Positions 1-5,176 of a stretch of 6,403 nucleotides of DNA are shown here, one piece after another. The notes under the pieces are model-generated. The model had not been told where the DNA came from. It was given only the letters and a program-made list of their open reading frames with translations, and ran no database searches. Numbering within the stretch: the first letter of the stretch is position 1; every line of letters begins with the position of its first letter. A program made the translations under genes and the position numbers. This DNA is from Planctomycetota bacterium (lineage in GTDB: Bacteria; Planctomycetota; SZUA-567; JAFGNG01). The stretch lies in assembly GCA_016927125.1 (NCBI GenBank), contig JAFGNG010000141.1:1-6403 (forward strand), given 5' to 3'.

Positions 1-198
1 ATGTACTTGTCGGACATTTATACGATCAGTGCGAACCTCGCCGGGATCCCGGCACTCAGCCTGCCCTGCGGGGAGTCCGGCGGGATGCCGATTGGCGTGC
101 AGATCATGGCGCACCACTTCGAGGACGCCAAGCTGCTGGCCGTCGCGGGGGCGCTCGAAGCCGCCCTCGGCAATGCCAACCGGGTGGCCGCGTTATAA
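1..198 (+). CDS. gatA: Aspartyl/glutamyl-tRNA(Asn/Gln) amidotransferase subunit A, C-terminal end (partial)
   Basis: The 65 visible residues match the extreme C-terminus of GatA, the amidase subunit of the GatCAB complex. That cytoplasmic complex converts mischarged Glu-tRNA(Gln) or Asp-tRNA(Asn) to the correct amide using glutamine. The diagnostic stretch is YLSDIYTISANLAGIPALSL, followed by PCG, a P-(I/V)-G-(V/L)-Q-I segment and a short alpha-helical tail that ends at TAA 196-198. The reading frame is open from the first base, and the ATG at position 1 encodes a Met inside the conserved core, so it is not the start. Most of the gene, including the Lys-Ser-Ser catalytic triad and the amidase signature, lies off the left edge. 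No gatB follows. The next gene is convergent, so this is the 3' end of its transcription unit. Other amidase-signature enzymes are possible, but the SDIYTISANLAG block favours GatA. Confidence 0.93.
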   Translation: MYLSDIYTISANLAGIPALSLPCGESGGMPIGVQIMAHHFEDAKLLAVAGALEAALGNANRVAAL

Positions 199-228
199 AT
201 CGAACTAATAATACTGCCATAAGATACT

Positions 229-248
229 GGGCACGGCTCGCCGTGCCC
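229..248 (+). terminator. GC-rich hairpin downstream of gatA, possible terminator
   Basis: A perfect 9-bp stem, GGGCACGGC with GCCGTGCCC, closes on two bases (in practice 8 bp with loop CTCG). It starts 30 bases after the gatA stop codon. On the plus strand it is followed by CTACTTTTATTCC, a broken T-rich tail, so intrinsic termination is plausible but not ideal. It equally fits the first unit of the palindrome cluster. Confidence 0.4.
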
Positions 249-261
249 CTACTTTTATTCC

Positions 262-279
262 TCCGGTTGGAGAACCGGA
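262..279. repeat. Second palindrome of the cluster
   Basis: TCCGGTT at 262-268 pairs with AACCGGA at 273-279 around the tetraloop GGAG. This is a 7-bp perfect stem. Its loop is in the opposite orientation to those of the first and third hairpins. No T-tract follows on either strand, so it is not a classic terminator. Confidence 0.65.
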
Positions 280-298
280 ACCACTTGATGTTTTATGG

Positions 299-318
299 CG
301 CAGGCTCTCCAGCCTGCG
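299..318. repeat. Third palindrome of the cluster, just downstream of the minus-strand gene
   Basis: CGCAGGCT at 299-306 pairs with AGCCTGCG at 311-318 around the loop CTCC (GGAG on the minus strand). This is an 8-bp perfect stem lying 10 bases beyond the stop codon of the minus-strand gene. On that strand the following bases are CCATAAAACATC, with no T-run. Factor-independent termination is therefore doubtful, though the hairpin could still protect or define the 3' end of the transcript. Confidence 0.65.
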
Positions 319-328
319 GGGTATTATC

Positions 329-2602
329 TTACCGCTTCAGCTTCTGCACACCTTCGGGCAGCGGAATGTATTTCACCATGGCTTCGTAGACTTCCCGGCA
401 TTTAAAGAAGAGCTTTTTGCCGCCGTCGAGGGCGCTCTGGAGGTAGAGGACGTAATGGCGGCGGAAGTTCTGCCGGTCATTCTCTTCGGAATAGATCCCC
501 GCTTTCTCCCGGACATTTTTCTGCTTACGGCGATACTCCCAACGCACGGTCGAGTAGGCCGCCATCAAGGTTTCGCTGCCAAGCAAGTCCATGCCCGAGC
601 TCGCCTTGCTCGTATCCCACCGGAAGTCGGCCAACAGGTTGTGCAGCATCCGCTCGCGCAGCCCCGGCCGGGGGCAATAGGCCGGCACTACTATCCGCCC
701 AGCCTCGAGGTTGGTGCGGGGATTCCAGGAATAGCCCATGAAACCGCAGCTTGGCGAGATCAGGATAATCGGGCAGTAACGCATATAGATCCGCTGCGAT
801 TCCTTCTTGACCGGCAGCAGGCACTCTTTAAAGAGGGTATGATCCCGGCGTTCAAGCTCCTGCAAGTCCTTAATCAGCTCTTCGCGGCTGTTGACCTGCC
901 CGCTACCGGGGTTGAAATTATCCCGCAGGGCAAAGGGCGGGAAGGGGTCCTGGAGCTTGGCGCAGAGACGGGAGACCCGATGCATGGCAGCGGCTTCCTT
1001 GTCGGCGAGGCATTCCTCGGTGAGCTTGAATTCAAGGTTCGCAAGTTTCGCTTCGGTTTCTTCGCGCAGTTCAATCTGCTGGATAATGAACTGGGTTTCA
1101 ATCCGCTTAGTAATCCGTTCAAACCTCCCGAGATCCACCTTGCAACTCTGGATCTGCTGCTTGAGGTTATTGCTGAGCTTGTGGTAATCAGGGGCGTTGC
1201 GGATCAGGTTGCTGAGCTCCGATTGCAGGAGGGCCTGCTTTTCATGCAAATCCCCGATACTCTCTAACAAGTTGACCAGGACTTCGTTGTAAGCGGTTTC
1301 CTTGTAGGTCGTGCTGATCAAACGGCGGTGCAGGCGGTCCGCGTGCCAGGCCGGGGAATTCCGGTGTTTCAGCTCCAGTTCCTCATCAATGGAAGGGGTA
1401 TAGGTGCCGTTCGAGGCCAGGATGATGTACTCATCGGCATAGAGAATATTCATGGCGTCCAGGGAGTAGTCCGCGGTAAGGTTGGCAACGGCGCAGTTCT
1501 CCAGGATATGCTCCACGACCTCCGGCTCCAGGCTCCAGCTTGCCTGGCTGAGCATGCCGTAGCGGAAGAAGGCGCGCAGGAGCACCGCGTCCTGCCCGAC
1601 AAATTCGTTCTTAACCAGGCAAGGCGCTGCTTCATTATAAACCTGCCAAAATTCCTTTACCAGGTGCGGGGTGATGGCGGAGAGTTCACGCAGAAGAAAA
1701 GTTATCCGGTCGGCATAAAGCTCATCGGATTGTTCCAGCTTCCGGCGGGTTTCTTTCTCCTCTTCCTTGCTCGCACGGTTCAAGCGGGCCAGAAGGCCAT
1801 GCTTTTTTTGCTTCATCTGGGAGAGCTGCTCTTGGATAGCCTGGCGCTTCTTGGTGGCAACTGCAGTTTCAACCTCGATCGCAGTGGCATACACCGCCCA
1901 GGCAAAGAGTTCCTCGGACTTTATTCCCAGCCGGCTGAAGATTAACAACAAAGGTTCTTTCGCCGTTATGCCGGCAGTTGCCTGCAACAGCGGGGAGGCA
2001 ATATTTTCTCGCGTCATGCAGAGCTTCCACTGTTGGGAAGCGAGTTGATAGGCGTGGGCGAGGTTGGGATCAAGGGCCTGGCTCTTGCCGTCTTTAACCT
2101 TTTGCGCAACCCCAGCCAGCTTGGTTCCCAGCTTGTAGAGCGCGGCCTGGGCCTCCTGGCCGGAAGGCAGCTTCTGCAGTTCGCGGCGCTGGCGGGAAAG
2201 CTCGCTTTTGACATCTTCCGAAAGGGTTTTCAGATTTAGCATTTCCAGGCGATCTTTTTCCAGCTCTTCCAGTTCCCGGTAGATGGAGAGGCGCTTTTCA
2301 ATAATCCGCTGGAGTTGCTCGGGAATTTCTAGGTTTTCCGGAATCGTGCTGGTAGAAACCGGGATTTCAATAAATTCGCCAACTTCATCCTCGTCGTATT
2401 CCCCGACCTGGATTTTAATCTCATCATCATTATCAGGCCGTTCTTTGGTGAGAACAGTGTCCATGGCAAGCATGGAAGAATCATGCTCAAGGGCATCTGT
2501 TTGGAGTGATTCATTGGTTTCATTCGGAGTCTTCACGATGGCGGTTTCCTCTAATCCTTTTGGTATGGTTTGTTGCAACAACAAAAATGCCGCAACCGGC
2601 AT
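329..2602 (-). CDS. Unrecognised 757-residue coiled-coil protein with a distinct C-terminal region
   Basis: I do not recognise this protein. Visible layout: a short apolar N-terminus (about 1-13); an acidic, low-complexity linker (about 25-95, with the DDE and EYDEDEVGEF clusters); charged helical segments likely to form coiled coils (about 95-145, 240-305 and 440-545, rich in Glu/Lys/Arg/Leu/Gln); a mixed helical middle (about 305-435); and a compact C-terminal region (about 600-757). The C-terminal region contains RYCPIILISPSCG, PAYCPRPG, a DFRWDTSK segment at 659-666, RWEYRRKQKN near 687-696 and RRHYVLYLQS at 714-723. Its Cys residues are 610, 619, 643 and 735. I see no convincing signal peptide, membrane helix or Walker motif. 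The ATG at 2602 is the most upstream possible start because an in-frame TAG lies at 2633-2635. Its ribosome site is weak (GGA only), and Met44 or Met47 are alternatives. A good promoter sits just upstream. The gene looks less G+C-rich than its neighbours, most clearly at its 5' end. Confidence 0.85.
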   Translation of the reverse strand: MPVAAFLLLQQTIPKGLEETAIVKTPNETNESLQTDALEHDSSMLAMDTVLTKERPDNDDEIKIQVGEYDEDEVGEFIEIPVSTSTIPENLEIPEQLQRIIEKRLSIYRELEELEKDRLEMLNLKTLSEDVKSELSRQRRELQKLPSGQEAQAALYKLGTKLAGVAQKVKDGKSQALDPNLAHAYQLASQQWKLCMTRENIASPLLQATAGITAKEPLLLIFSRLGIKSEELFAWAVYATAIEVETAVATKKRQAIQEQLSQMKQKKHGLLARLNRASKEEEKETRRKLEQSDELYADRITFLLRELSAITPHLVKEFWQVYNEAAPCLVKNEFVGQDAVLLRAFFRYGMLSQASWSLEPEVVEHILENCAVANLTADYSLDAMNILYADEYIILASNGTYTPSIDEELELKHRNSPAWHADRLHRRLISTTYKETAYNEVLVNLLESIGDLHEKQALLQSELSNLIRNAPDYHKLSNNLKQQIQSCKVDLGRFERITKRIETQFIIQQIELREETEAKLANLEFKLTEECLADKEAAAMHRVSRLCAKLQDPFPPFALRDNFNPGSGQVNSREELIKDLQELERRDHTLFKECLLPVKKESQRIYMRYCPIILISPSCGFMGYSWNPRTNLEAGRIVVPAYCPRPGLRERMLHNLLADFRWDTSKASSGMDLLGSETLMAAYSTVRWEYRRKQKNVREKAGIYSEENDRQNFRRHYVLYLQSALDGGKKLFFKCREVYEAMVKYIPLPEGVQKLKR

Positions 2603-2643
2603 TGTTTTCCGGAGTGCTGTGATGATTTTTGTCTATTAATAAA

Positions 2644-2671
2644 ATAATATTTTATTTCGATCCAGAGTCAA
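2644..2671 (-). promoter_or_regulatory. Sigma-70-type promoter of the 757-residue protein gene
   Basis: On the minus strand TTGACT (2666-2671) is followed after 16 bases by TATTAT (2644-2649). Each hexamer is one mismatch from consensus. The predicted transcript start near 2637 leaves a leader of about 35 bases before the ATG at 2602. The surroundings are AT-rich. Confidence 0.6.
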
Positions 2672-2752
2672 GCACCAAAAGGATGTCCGATAACATGTTG
2701 CAAAAAAAATCAGGAATTATCCGGGAGCATATTTATAACTACAGTGTTACAA

Positions 2753-2780
2753 TTGAGTTACTTGCTGGAATTAATATTAT
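2753..2780 (+). promoter_or_regulatory. Sigma-70-type promoter of ribBA
   Basis: TTGAGT (2753-2758), a 16-base spacer and TATTAT (2775-2780) face ribBA. Transcription would begin near 2787 and give a leader of about 108 bases. An eight-A tract at 2702-2709 lies upstream. A weaker alternative closer to the gene is TTGCAT (2820-2825), 16 bases, TATGGT (2842-2847). Confidence 0.5.
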
Positions 2781-2786
2781 GAAACC

Positions 2787-2894
2787 ATGAGCTTTCCATT
2801 GGTTAAAAGACCATTAATATTGCATTTTTCAAGGTTTTGTGTATGGTGTAACCTGCGATCTGGTTAAAAATTTCATCTGTTTGAAAGCGAAAAG
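2787..2894 (+). promoter_or_regulatory. ribBA leader with short direct repeats, no FMN riboswitch seen
   Basis: Two short direct repeats are visible. ATTAATATT occurs at 2770-2778, overlapping the -10 element, and again at 2813-2821, 43 bases (about four helical turns) apart. TGGTTAAAA occurs at 2800-2808 and 2861-2869. I looked for the conserved blocks of the RFN (FMN) element and found none, and the leader is AT-rich with no stable multi-stem fold that I can see. The repeats might be protein-binding sites, but at nine bases in AT-rich DNA chance is a real alternative. Confidence 0.3.
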
Positions 2895-4148
2895 ATGGCA
2901 ATGAACACACTTTATGATAAATCCGTGACTCCCTTTGCCCCGGTCGAAGAGGTGCTTGAAGAATTGCGGCAAGGCAAGATGGTTGTCCTGGTGGATGATG
3001 ATAACCGCGAGAACGAGGGCGACCTTGTCATCGCTGCCGAGAAGGTGACTGCGGAGAGCATTAACTTCATGGCGACCGAGGGCCGCGGGTGGATCTGCCT
3101 GGCGCTGGCTGGTGAGCTCTGCGACCGGCTGGACCTGCCGATGATGGTTTCCGATGAGAAGAATGAAGCTCCCTTTGGGACCGCCTTTACGGTTACCATC
3201 GAGGCCCGCGATGGTGTCTCCACCGGGATCAGCGCGGCTGACCGGGCGCATACCATTAAGACCGCGGTCCGGGAGGGTTCCCGCGCCAGCGACCTGGTGC
3301 GCCCCGGGCATGTCCAGCCGATCCGCGCCCGCCAGGGCGGGGTCCTGGTCCGAGCCGGGCAGACCGAGGGCAGTGTCGACCTGATGCGGCTCGCGGGATT
3401 ACAGCCCGCTGGGGTGATCTGCGAAATCATGAAACCCGACGGTACCATGGCGCGCCTGCCGGAATTGCAGAGCTTCTGCGCCGAGAACAACCTGCTGCTC
3501 TGCAGCGTCGCGCAGATTATTGCCCACCGCCGCCGCAATGAAAAGCTGGTGGAGTGCGTTCAAACCGTCAAGCTGCCGACCGATGTGGGCGATTTTGATC
3601 TCCACTGTTATGTCTCCAATATTGATGACGGTGAGCATCACATCGCGCTGACCGTGGGGGATCTGCGGCCCGGGCGCGAACCCATTGACCACCCGGTACT
3701 CTTGCGGGTGCACAGCGAATGCCTGACCGGAGATGTCTTCCATTCCTGCCGTTGCGATTGCGGGGAGCAGATCCATGCCGCTATGAAGATGGTACAGGAG
3801 GTTGGCGAAGGCGCGATAATTTACATGCGGCAGGAAGGGCGCGGGATTGGCCTGCCGAACAAGATCAAGGCCTACGGGCTCCAGGATAACGGTATGGATA
3901 CGGTGGAGGCCAACGAAGAACTCGGCTTCCCGGCAGACCTGCGCGATTACGGCATTGGCGCGCAGATTATCGCCAACCTCGGCATCCGCAAGATGAACCT
4001 GATCACCAATAACCCGCGCAAGGTGGCGGGGCTGTGCGGCTACGGCCTGGAGGTGGTTGAGCGCGTGCCGATTGTAATGACGCCGAAGGAAACCAACCGG
4101 AATTACCTGGCCACCAAGCGCACCAAGCTGGGCCATATCCTGGACTGA
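2895..4148 (+). CDS. ribBA: Bifunctional 3,4-dihydroxy-2-butanone 4-phosphate synthase / GTP cyclohydrolase II
   Basis: This protein supplies both starting units of riboflavin synthesis in the cytoplasm. Residues about 1-212 are the RibB-type synthase, which converts ribulose 5-phosphate to dihydroxybutanone phosphate and formate. It shows DDDNRENEGD (34-43), GVSTGISAADR (107-117), RPGH (136-139) and CE (176-177). Residues about 213-417 are RibA-type GTP cyclohydrolase II, with HSECLTGD (273-280), the zinc cysteines C276, C287 and C289, RQEGRGIGL (312-320), DLRDYG (348-353) and TNNPRK (371-376). Both halves look full length; 417 residues is normal for RibBA. One oddity is Gln156, which stands where E. 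coli RibB has metal-binding His153. The ATG at 2895 was chosen because the frame is closed upstream by a TAA. Its ribosome site is poor (GAAAAG), and the ATG at 2901 is a possible alternative. ribH follows after 101 bases. Confidence 0.97.
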   Translation: MAMNTLYDKSVTPFAPVEEVLEELRQGKMVVLVDDDNRENEGDLVIAAEKVTAESINFMATEGRGWICLALAGELCDRLDLPMMVSDEKNEAPFGTAFTVTIEARDGVSTGISAADRAHTIKTAVREGSRASDLVRPGHVQPIRARQGGVLVRAGQTEGSVDLMRLAGLQPAGVICEIMKPDGTMARLPELQSFCAENNLLLCSVAQIIAHRRRNEKLVECVQTVKLPTDVGDFDLHCYVSNIDDGEHHIALTVGDLRPGREPIDHPVLLRVHSECLTGDVFHSCRCDCGEQIHAAMKMVQEVGEGAIIYMRQEGRGIGLPNKIKAYGLQDNGMDTVEANEELGFPADLRDYGIGAQIIANLGIRKMNLITNNPRKVAGLCGYGLEVVERVPIVMTPKETNRNYLATKRTKLGHILD

Positions 4149-4158
4149 AGAATAACCC

Positions 4159-4174
4159 TTTTGCGAAAGCAAAA
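4159..4174 (+). other. Small GAAA-tetraloop hairpin between ribBA and ribH
   Basis: TTTTGC (4159-4164) pairs with GCAAAA (4169-4174) around GAAA, a stable tetraloop type. The stem begins 10 bases after the ribBA stop. No T-run follows on the plus strand, so it is unlikely to terminate. It could mark an RNA processing or 3'-end stabilising site. Confidence 0.35.
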
Positions 4175-4177
4175 ATC

Positions 4178-4186
4178 TGGTATCAT
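4178..4186 (+). promoter_or_regulatory. Possible extended -10 promoter ahead of ribH
   Basis: TGGTATCAT fits an extended -10 element (TGn plus TATCAT, one mismatch from TATAAT). There is only a poor -35 candidate (TTTTGC at 4159-4164, spacer 16). It would start a transcript near 4193 carrying ribH, nusB and the genes beyond, independently of ribBA. The 101-base gap, wider than the other gaps in this gene string, leaves room for such a promoter. Confidence 0.25.
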
Positions 4187-4235
4187 GAAGGAGTCAAAAA
4201 TTGGACCGGGGCTGTATCCAGCCACAGGTTATTGA
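4185..4235 (+). CDS. Possible 16-residue leader peptide upstream of ribH
   Basis: An ATG-initiated frame encodes MKESKIGPGLYPATGY and stops at TGA 4233-4235, right at the purine-rich ribosome site of ribH. A ribosome finishing it would sit over that site, which could couple or gate ribH translation. Part of it folds as GGCTG/CAGCC with loop TATC (4210-4223). It has no ribosome-binding site of its own that I can see, and a frame this short is easily accidental. Confidence 0.15.
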   Translation: MKESKIGPGLYPATGY

Positions 4236-4242
4236 GAGGGAG
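4234..4242 (+). promoter_or_regulatory. Ribosome binding site that fixes the ribH start
   Basis: GAGAGGGAG, with its GGGAG core at 4238-4242, lies seven bases before the ATG at 4250. This is a strong site at ideal spacing. It argues against the in-frame TTG at 4232, which would place the site inside the coding region. Confidence 0.75.
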
Positions 4243-4249
4243 ATTAATT

Positions 4250-4714
4250 ATGGGTAAGACATTGAGCGGACAACTCGCGGTCAAGGGTGTGAAGTTCGCC
4301 CTGATTGCAAGCAGGTTTAATGATTTCATAGTCTCGCGCCTCCTCGAGGGCGCGAAGGACGCGCTTTTGCGCCACGGCGCTACCGACGCGGAGATCGATG
4401 TTATCTGGGTTCCCGGGGCGTTCGAACTCCCGCAGGTTGCCAACCGCGTGGCCCGTTCCGGGAAGTACGGCGCGGTCATCTGCCTGGGATGCGTCATCCG
4501 CGGCGCGACCCCGCATTTCGAGTACATTGCCGCCGAGGCTGCCAAGGGGATTGCCCAAACCGCGCTCCAGACGGAGGTGCCCATTGCCTTCGGCGTGCTG
4601 ACCACCGATACTATCGAACAGGCAGTCGAGCGCGCCGGGACCAAGGCTGGCAACAAGGGAGCGGATGCGGCTATGACCGCCATCGAGCTGGTTAATCTTT
4701 ACTCGCAGATTTAA
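4250..4714 (+). CDS. ribH: 6,7-dimethyl-8-ribityllumazine synthase
   Basis: Lumazine synthase condenses 3,4-dihydroxy-2-butanone 4-phosphate, made by the upstream RibBA, with 5-amino-6-ribitylaminouracil. This is the penultimate step of riboflavin synthesis. Members usually assemble as pentamers or 60-subunit icosahedral shells; which form applies here cannot be read from sequence. The 154 residues match the usual length. Family motifs in order: SRFND (21-25, aromatic ring stacking on the pyrimidine), VPGAFELP (54-61), GCVIRGATPHFEYIA (80-94, with His89 the likely catalytic base), PIAFGVLTTD (111-120) and QAVERAG (124-130, with the phosphate-site Arg128), then GNKGADAA. Nothing essential appears missing. 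Start chosen at the ATG at 4250 because of the strong ribosome site. nusB begins 30 bases downstream with no hairpin between, so cotranscription is likely. Confidence 0.97.
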   Translation: MGKTLSGQLAVKGVKFALIASRFNDFIVSRLLEGAKDALLRHGATDAEIDVIWVPGAFELPQVANRVARSGKYGAVICLGCVIRGATPHFEYIAAEAAKGIAQTALQTEVPIAFGVLTTDTIEQAVERAGTKAGNKGADAAMTAIELVNLYSQI

Positions 4715-4744
4715 GATTTCTTATCGCCTCAAGGTATTTAACCT

Positions 4745-5176
4745 ATGCGTCCTCGTTCCCTGGCCAGGCGACTGGCCATGCAATATCTCTACGCCTATGA
4801 TCTCAACAACGGGGAATGTGAATCCGCGGACGAGTTTCTCGCTGTCCATGCCGATACCCGAGAAATCCATGACTTTGCCCTCCGGCTGGTGGAGCAGGCG
4901 CTGGCGCAGCAGATCGAAATCGAGAACGCCCTGCGCGGGCAGGTCTCCAATTTTGAACTTAAGCGGGTAGCCGCAGTGGAGCGCAACATCCTGCGACTGG
5001 GAGTGTGCGAGCTCTTCTCAGCGGAGGTGCCCTTCAAGGTGGCGATTGACGAGGCGGTAAACCTTGCCAAAAAATTCGGCCGCAAGGATTCCGGGGCGTT
5101 TGTAAACGGGATCCTTGACGCGGTAGCGAAGAAATTCAATAAAACCGAAAACTTGCCAGGGGAGGGCGGAAACTAA
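4745..5176 (+). CDS. nusB: Transcription antitermination factor NusB
   Basis: NusB binds boxA RNA together with NusE (ribosomal protein S10). It promotes antitermination, and through that proper folding and processing, of rRNA transcripts. The 143-residue length is typical for this all-helical family. The N-terminus carries the basic RNA-binding stretch and helix RPRSLARRLAMQYLYAYD (2-19). The C-terminal half has the signature FELKRVAAVERNILRLG (70-86), VPFKVAIDEAVNLAKKFG (95-112) and KDSGAFVNGILD (114-125), close to the classic NusB pattern. The ATG at 4745 is preceded by AAGG (4731-4734), ten bases away. A ribH-nusB pairing is common across bacteria. The stop codon overlaps the start of the next gene by one base (TAATG), so translation of the two is probably coupled. 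Confidence 0.95.
   Translation: MRPRSLARRLAMQYLYAYDLNNGECESADEFLAVHADTREIHDFALRLVEQALAQQIEIENALRGQVSNFELKRVAAVERNILRLGVCELFSAEVPFKVAIDEAVNLAKKFGRKDSGAFVNGILDAVAKKFNKTENLPGEGGN
5161..5165 (+). promoter_or_regulatory. Ribosome binding site of the PHP gene inside the end of nusB
   Basis: GGAGG lies within the last codons of nusB, ten bases before the ATG at 5176 in the overlap TAATG. This supports that ATG as the start and suggests reinitiation or coupling with nusB. Confidence 0.65.

Larger units (their letters stand above)
208..327. repeat. Cluster of three consecutive palindromes between convergent genes
   Basis: The gap between gatA and the minus-strand gene is filled by three perfect inverted repeats: 229-248, 262-279 and 299-318. 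Their stems are unrelated, but the loops are alike. Read on the minus strand, the first and third have loops CGAG and GGAG; the second has GGAG on the plus strand. The cluster is also framed by weak outer complementarity: ATAATAC at 208-214 with GTATTAT at 321-327, and TAAGATA at 220-226 with TATCTTA at 325-331. The outer matches are AT-rich and could be chance. The three stems are too regular for chance. They resemble families of short intergenic palindromes (REP-like elements) and may also end transcription from both sides. I see no open reading frame here. Confidence 0.7.

Noticed and set aside
455..1945. Two long plus-strand frames (455-1267 and 1328-1945) opposite the unknown protein gene
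   Set aside because: They lie wholly antisense to a single continuous 757-codon frame that has its own promoter. Their products are low-complexity with no recognisable motif, as expected for the complement of Glu/Lys/Leu-rich coiled-coil codons.
2081..2092. DGKS in the unknown protein as a P-loop
   Set aside because: The upstream GxxxxGK pattern and a preceding beta-strand are absent, and the context is a charged helix, so it is not a Walker A motif.
2603..2632. An N-terminal extension of the unknown protein (KIITALRKT) that would make a longer hydrophobic start
   Set aside because: The frame is open only back to a TAG at 2633-2635 and contains no ATG, GTG or TTG. It would need an ATC start.
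2787..2894. FMN riboswitch in the ribBA leader
   Set aside because: None of the conserved RFN blocks is visible and the region is AT-rich. A covariance-model scan would settle it.
3399..4172. A 257-codon minus-strand frame opposite ribBA
   Set aside because: It is antisense to the conserved GTP cyclohydrolase II domain, shows no motif and has no promoter that I can see.
4159..4175. Intrinsic terminator after ribBA
   Set aside because: The 6-bp stem is AT-rich and is followed by A's, not T's, on the plus strand.
4232..4249. Upstream TTG start for ribH adding six residues
   Set aside because: The strong ribosome site at 4238-4242 is ideally placed for the ATG at 4250, and the added residues are not part of the family's usual N-terminus.
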